From the NCBI GenBank assembly GCA_030595765.1, contig JAUVCJ010000037.1, positions 1-14,105 on the forward strand: DNA of 14,105 nucleotides, in the 5' to 3' direction. Under the pieces are notes generated by a model. That model did not search any database and had not been told where the DNA came from. It saw only the letters and a program-made list of their open reading frames with translations. The stretch comes from Thermoplasmatota archaeon. Lineage in GTDB: Archaea > Thermoplasmatota > Thermoplasmata > GCA-020350865 > JAUVCJ01. Below, piece by piece: positions 14,001 to 14,105 of the stretch (its first letter is position 1; every line of letters begins with the position of its first letter). Made by a program: the position numbers and the translations under genes.

Positions 14001-14105
14001 GGATGATGGCGCCAATGGCAATTACTGGACTGATTATTCCTCAGCTGACAGGAACGGCGACGGCATTGGTGACGAGCCCTATGTCATTGATGATGATTCC
14101 AAGGA
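11098..14105 (+). CDS. Secreted NosD-like right-handed beta-helix surface protein, 3'-truncated
   Basis: The frame is open for at least 1002 codons and leaves the window without a stop. Residues 1 to about 32 form a signal peptide (MRSS, then a hydrophobic core LVAVLLLVNIFIGLPFL, then a small-residue region). The rest is built of short beta-helix coils rich in Asn (NNT, HNN, YNN) with G-I/V turns, as in NosD and pectate-lyase-like proteins. Two ~500-residue modules are visible. Each opens with TLANSPYYI and GVxVxFNGxY, and each ends with a NYWxDY calcium-like segment followed by IGDxxYxID (12541-12670 and 14017-14105). I count about 20 N-x-S/T sequons, consistent with heavy N-glycosylation. 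Ligand and role (adhesion, polysaccharide binding or cleavage) unknown. Confidence 0.9.
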   Translation, partial: MRSSFTSTLVAVLLLVNIFIGLPFLPNASVQGAERIDGPIATDTTLTLANSPYYIEDDVLVQNGVVLTIDPGVVVKFNGNYKLTINGTLNAAGASNARITFTSNHTDPLHGDWDSIFVARNGHLNMQWVILWYADTAVHLGATQDVVLTDTSFRDSNVGLYAWNVNHTFFDGNEFRECDVQMDLHYSDNNTINDTRFSSSGQGLLLRDSWGNQIRNNDFPINDSVGIRVNPGYENTIENNTFTGANHTRGQGIEVTSNSRDNNVQYNFFIGMNIGFSCQNTNPSSSNMKFPVQYNEFQWAAFGIQGVSCSGYRFYKNTFSHDEHGIQLQGASSGNDIDNNTVADSAHGFTIQASTENDVINNVMVGNSSTIAGVEILLASRQNRISFNTITNWKGHGIFLQDSISNEVQYNKLIKNEVAVGIQRGSTNTVFENQIKDSEEVGVELTQTSSNRIFHNNFETNAVQATNGVGTSDWDDGYPSGGNYWDDYNGNDQRSGANQLQPGSDEIGDSAYFIDATTRDRYPLMAPWDSPPSSGPSSRITQDTTWTLANSPYYIDSNVYIDQNVTLTIQSGVEVRFNGYYSFFIEGNLRTTGNETNYVIFTSNRSGRIINPPNVGDWNKLQVNDTGNIDLSYTRIEYAYIAVQMYSDSNVLFHCNLSFNYYGVRAFESDYNLFQDNNFTQIQWGALELGNSRNNEVDHNEFWNNDNGAIDVWGMEEDYNHIIRTNNKVQTRTVYYYYGASDVTFSSGTPGHVTYASSERINIDGITLLEGSDPITFAYTSQSQVQNCNFVNLSYAIELLESDNITVRSNDISRADWGTAILSNSSFIRVSNNIYNNTEYGVFISDSDDVEVYNNDFIYLSNYGVTLFDGNRINIHHNTLDGGYYGIYLSNSVDGLVQSNTISDYSSTGITLMRETSYDASDNIISHNNVQDCTQAIFLDYDTRDNIVHHNNFIRNGIQADDYEDNSWDDGANGNYWTDYSSADRNGDGIGDEPYVIDDDSK
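11221..14105 (+). repeat. Internal ~1.5-kb duplication in the beta-helix gene
   Basis: The DNA at 11221 and at 12721 is clearly alike, including CTTGCCAA(T/C)TC(A/C)CCCTATTACATAGA, with an offset of exactly 1500 bp (500 codons). The closing NYWxDY segments are about 1476 bp apart. The first copy of the closing loop has lost the DGDGIGD-like acid pattern, which the second copy keeps (NGDGIGDEPYVID). The repeat divides the protein into two modules. Confidence 0.85.

Overview
The window looks archaeal and is probably from a euryarchaeal lineage of the Thermoplasmatota type. The assignment is an inference. It rests on AT-rich TATA-like boxes about 25-30 bp upstream of several start codons (leaderless layout), a TrkA-type K+ regulator, an archaeal-style surface glycan gene set, an RNA 2',3'-cyclic phosphodiesterase (ThpR), Ras-superfamily GTPases and a very large NosD-like right-handed beta-helix surface protein. 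Base composition is near 50% GC, with many AGG/AGA arginine codons. I saw no tRNA, rRNA, CRISPR array or insertion sequence.

Layout: (1) 1-1297 (+) is the 3' part of a two-RCK-domain TrkA. It is followed by a purine-rich 39-bp repeat tract and a small unknown protein gene (1458-1721). (2) 1855-7342 holds four surface-glycan or lipid-linked-sugar genes. On the minus strand are an NAD-dependent sugar epimerase/dehydratase and an FAD-dependent UDP-galactopyranose-mutase-like oxidoreductase, which form an operon, and a UPF0104/flippase-like membrane protein. On the plus strand, divergent from the last of these, is a GT39/ArnT-like glycosyltransferase. (3) 7345-10024 (-) is a compact five-gene operon: four consecutive, mutually paralogous small GTPases followed by a translationally coupled V4R-domain protein. 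(4) 10101-10724 (-) is ThpR, from its own leaderless promoter. (5) 10725-11097 is a repeat-rich regulatory region. (6) 11098-14105 (+), running off the window, is a secreted beta-helix protein of at least 1002 residues built from two ~500-residue modules, with about 20 N-glycosylation sequons.

The most interesting unit is region 3. V4R domains share a fold and a classified superfamily (ligand-binding domain of NO signalling and Golgi transport) with Bet3, the core subunit of the eukaryotic TRAPP complexes that act as Rab exchange factors. A V4R protein translationally coupled to an array of four Rab/Ras-like GTPases, whose P-loops and switch II differ from one another, suggests a multi-GTPase switch module with a V4R sensor or regulator. 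That functional link is inference. The sequence shows directly the operon structure, the GTPase motifs and the V4R Cys-rich C-terminal motif.

A second theme is slippage-type repeats. Degenerate direct repeats of about 11-42 bp occur in four intergenic tracts, and 12-bp in-frame repeats occur inside two genes (GT39 and ThpR).
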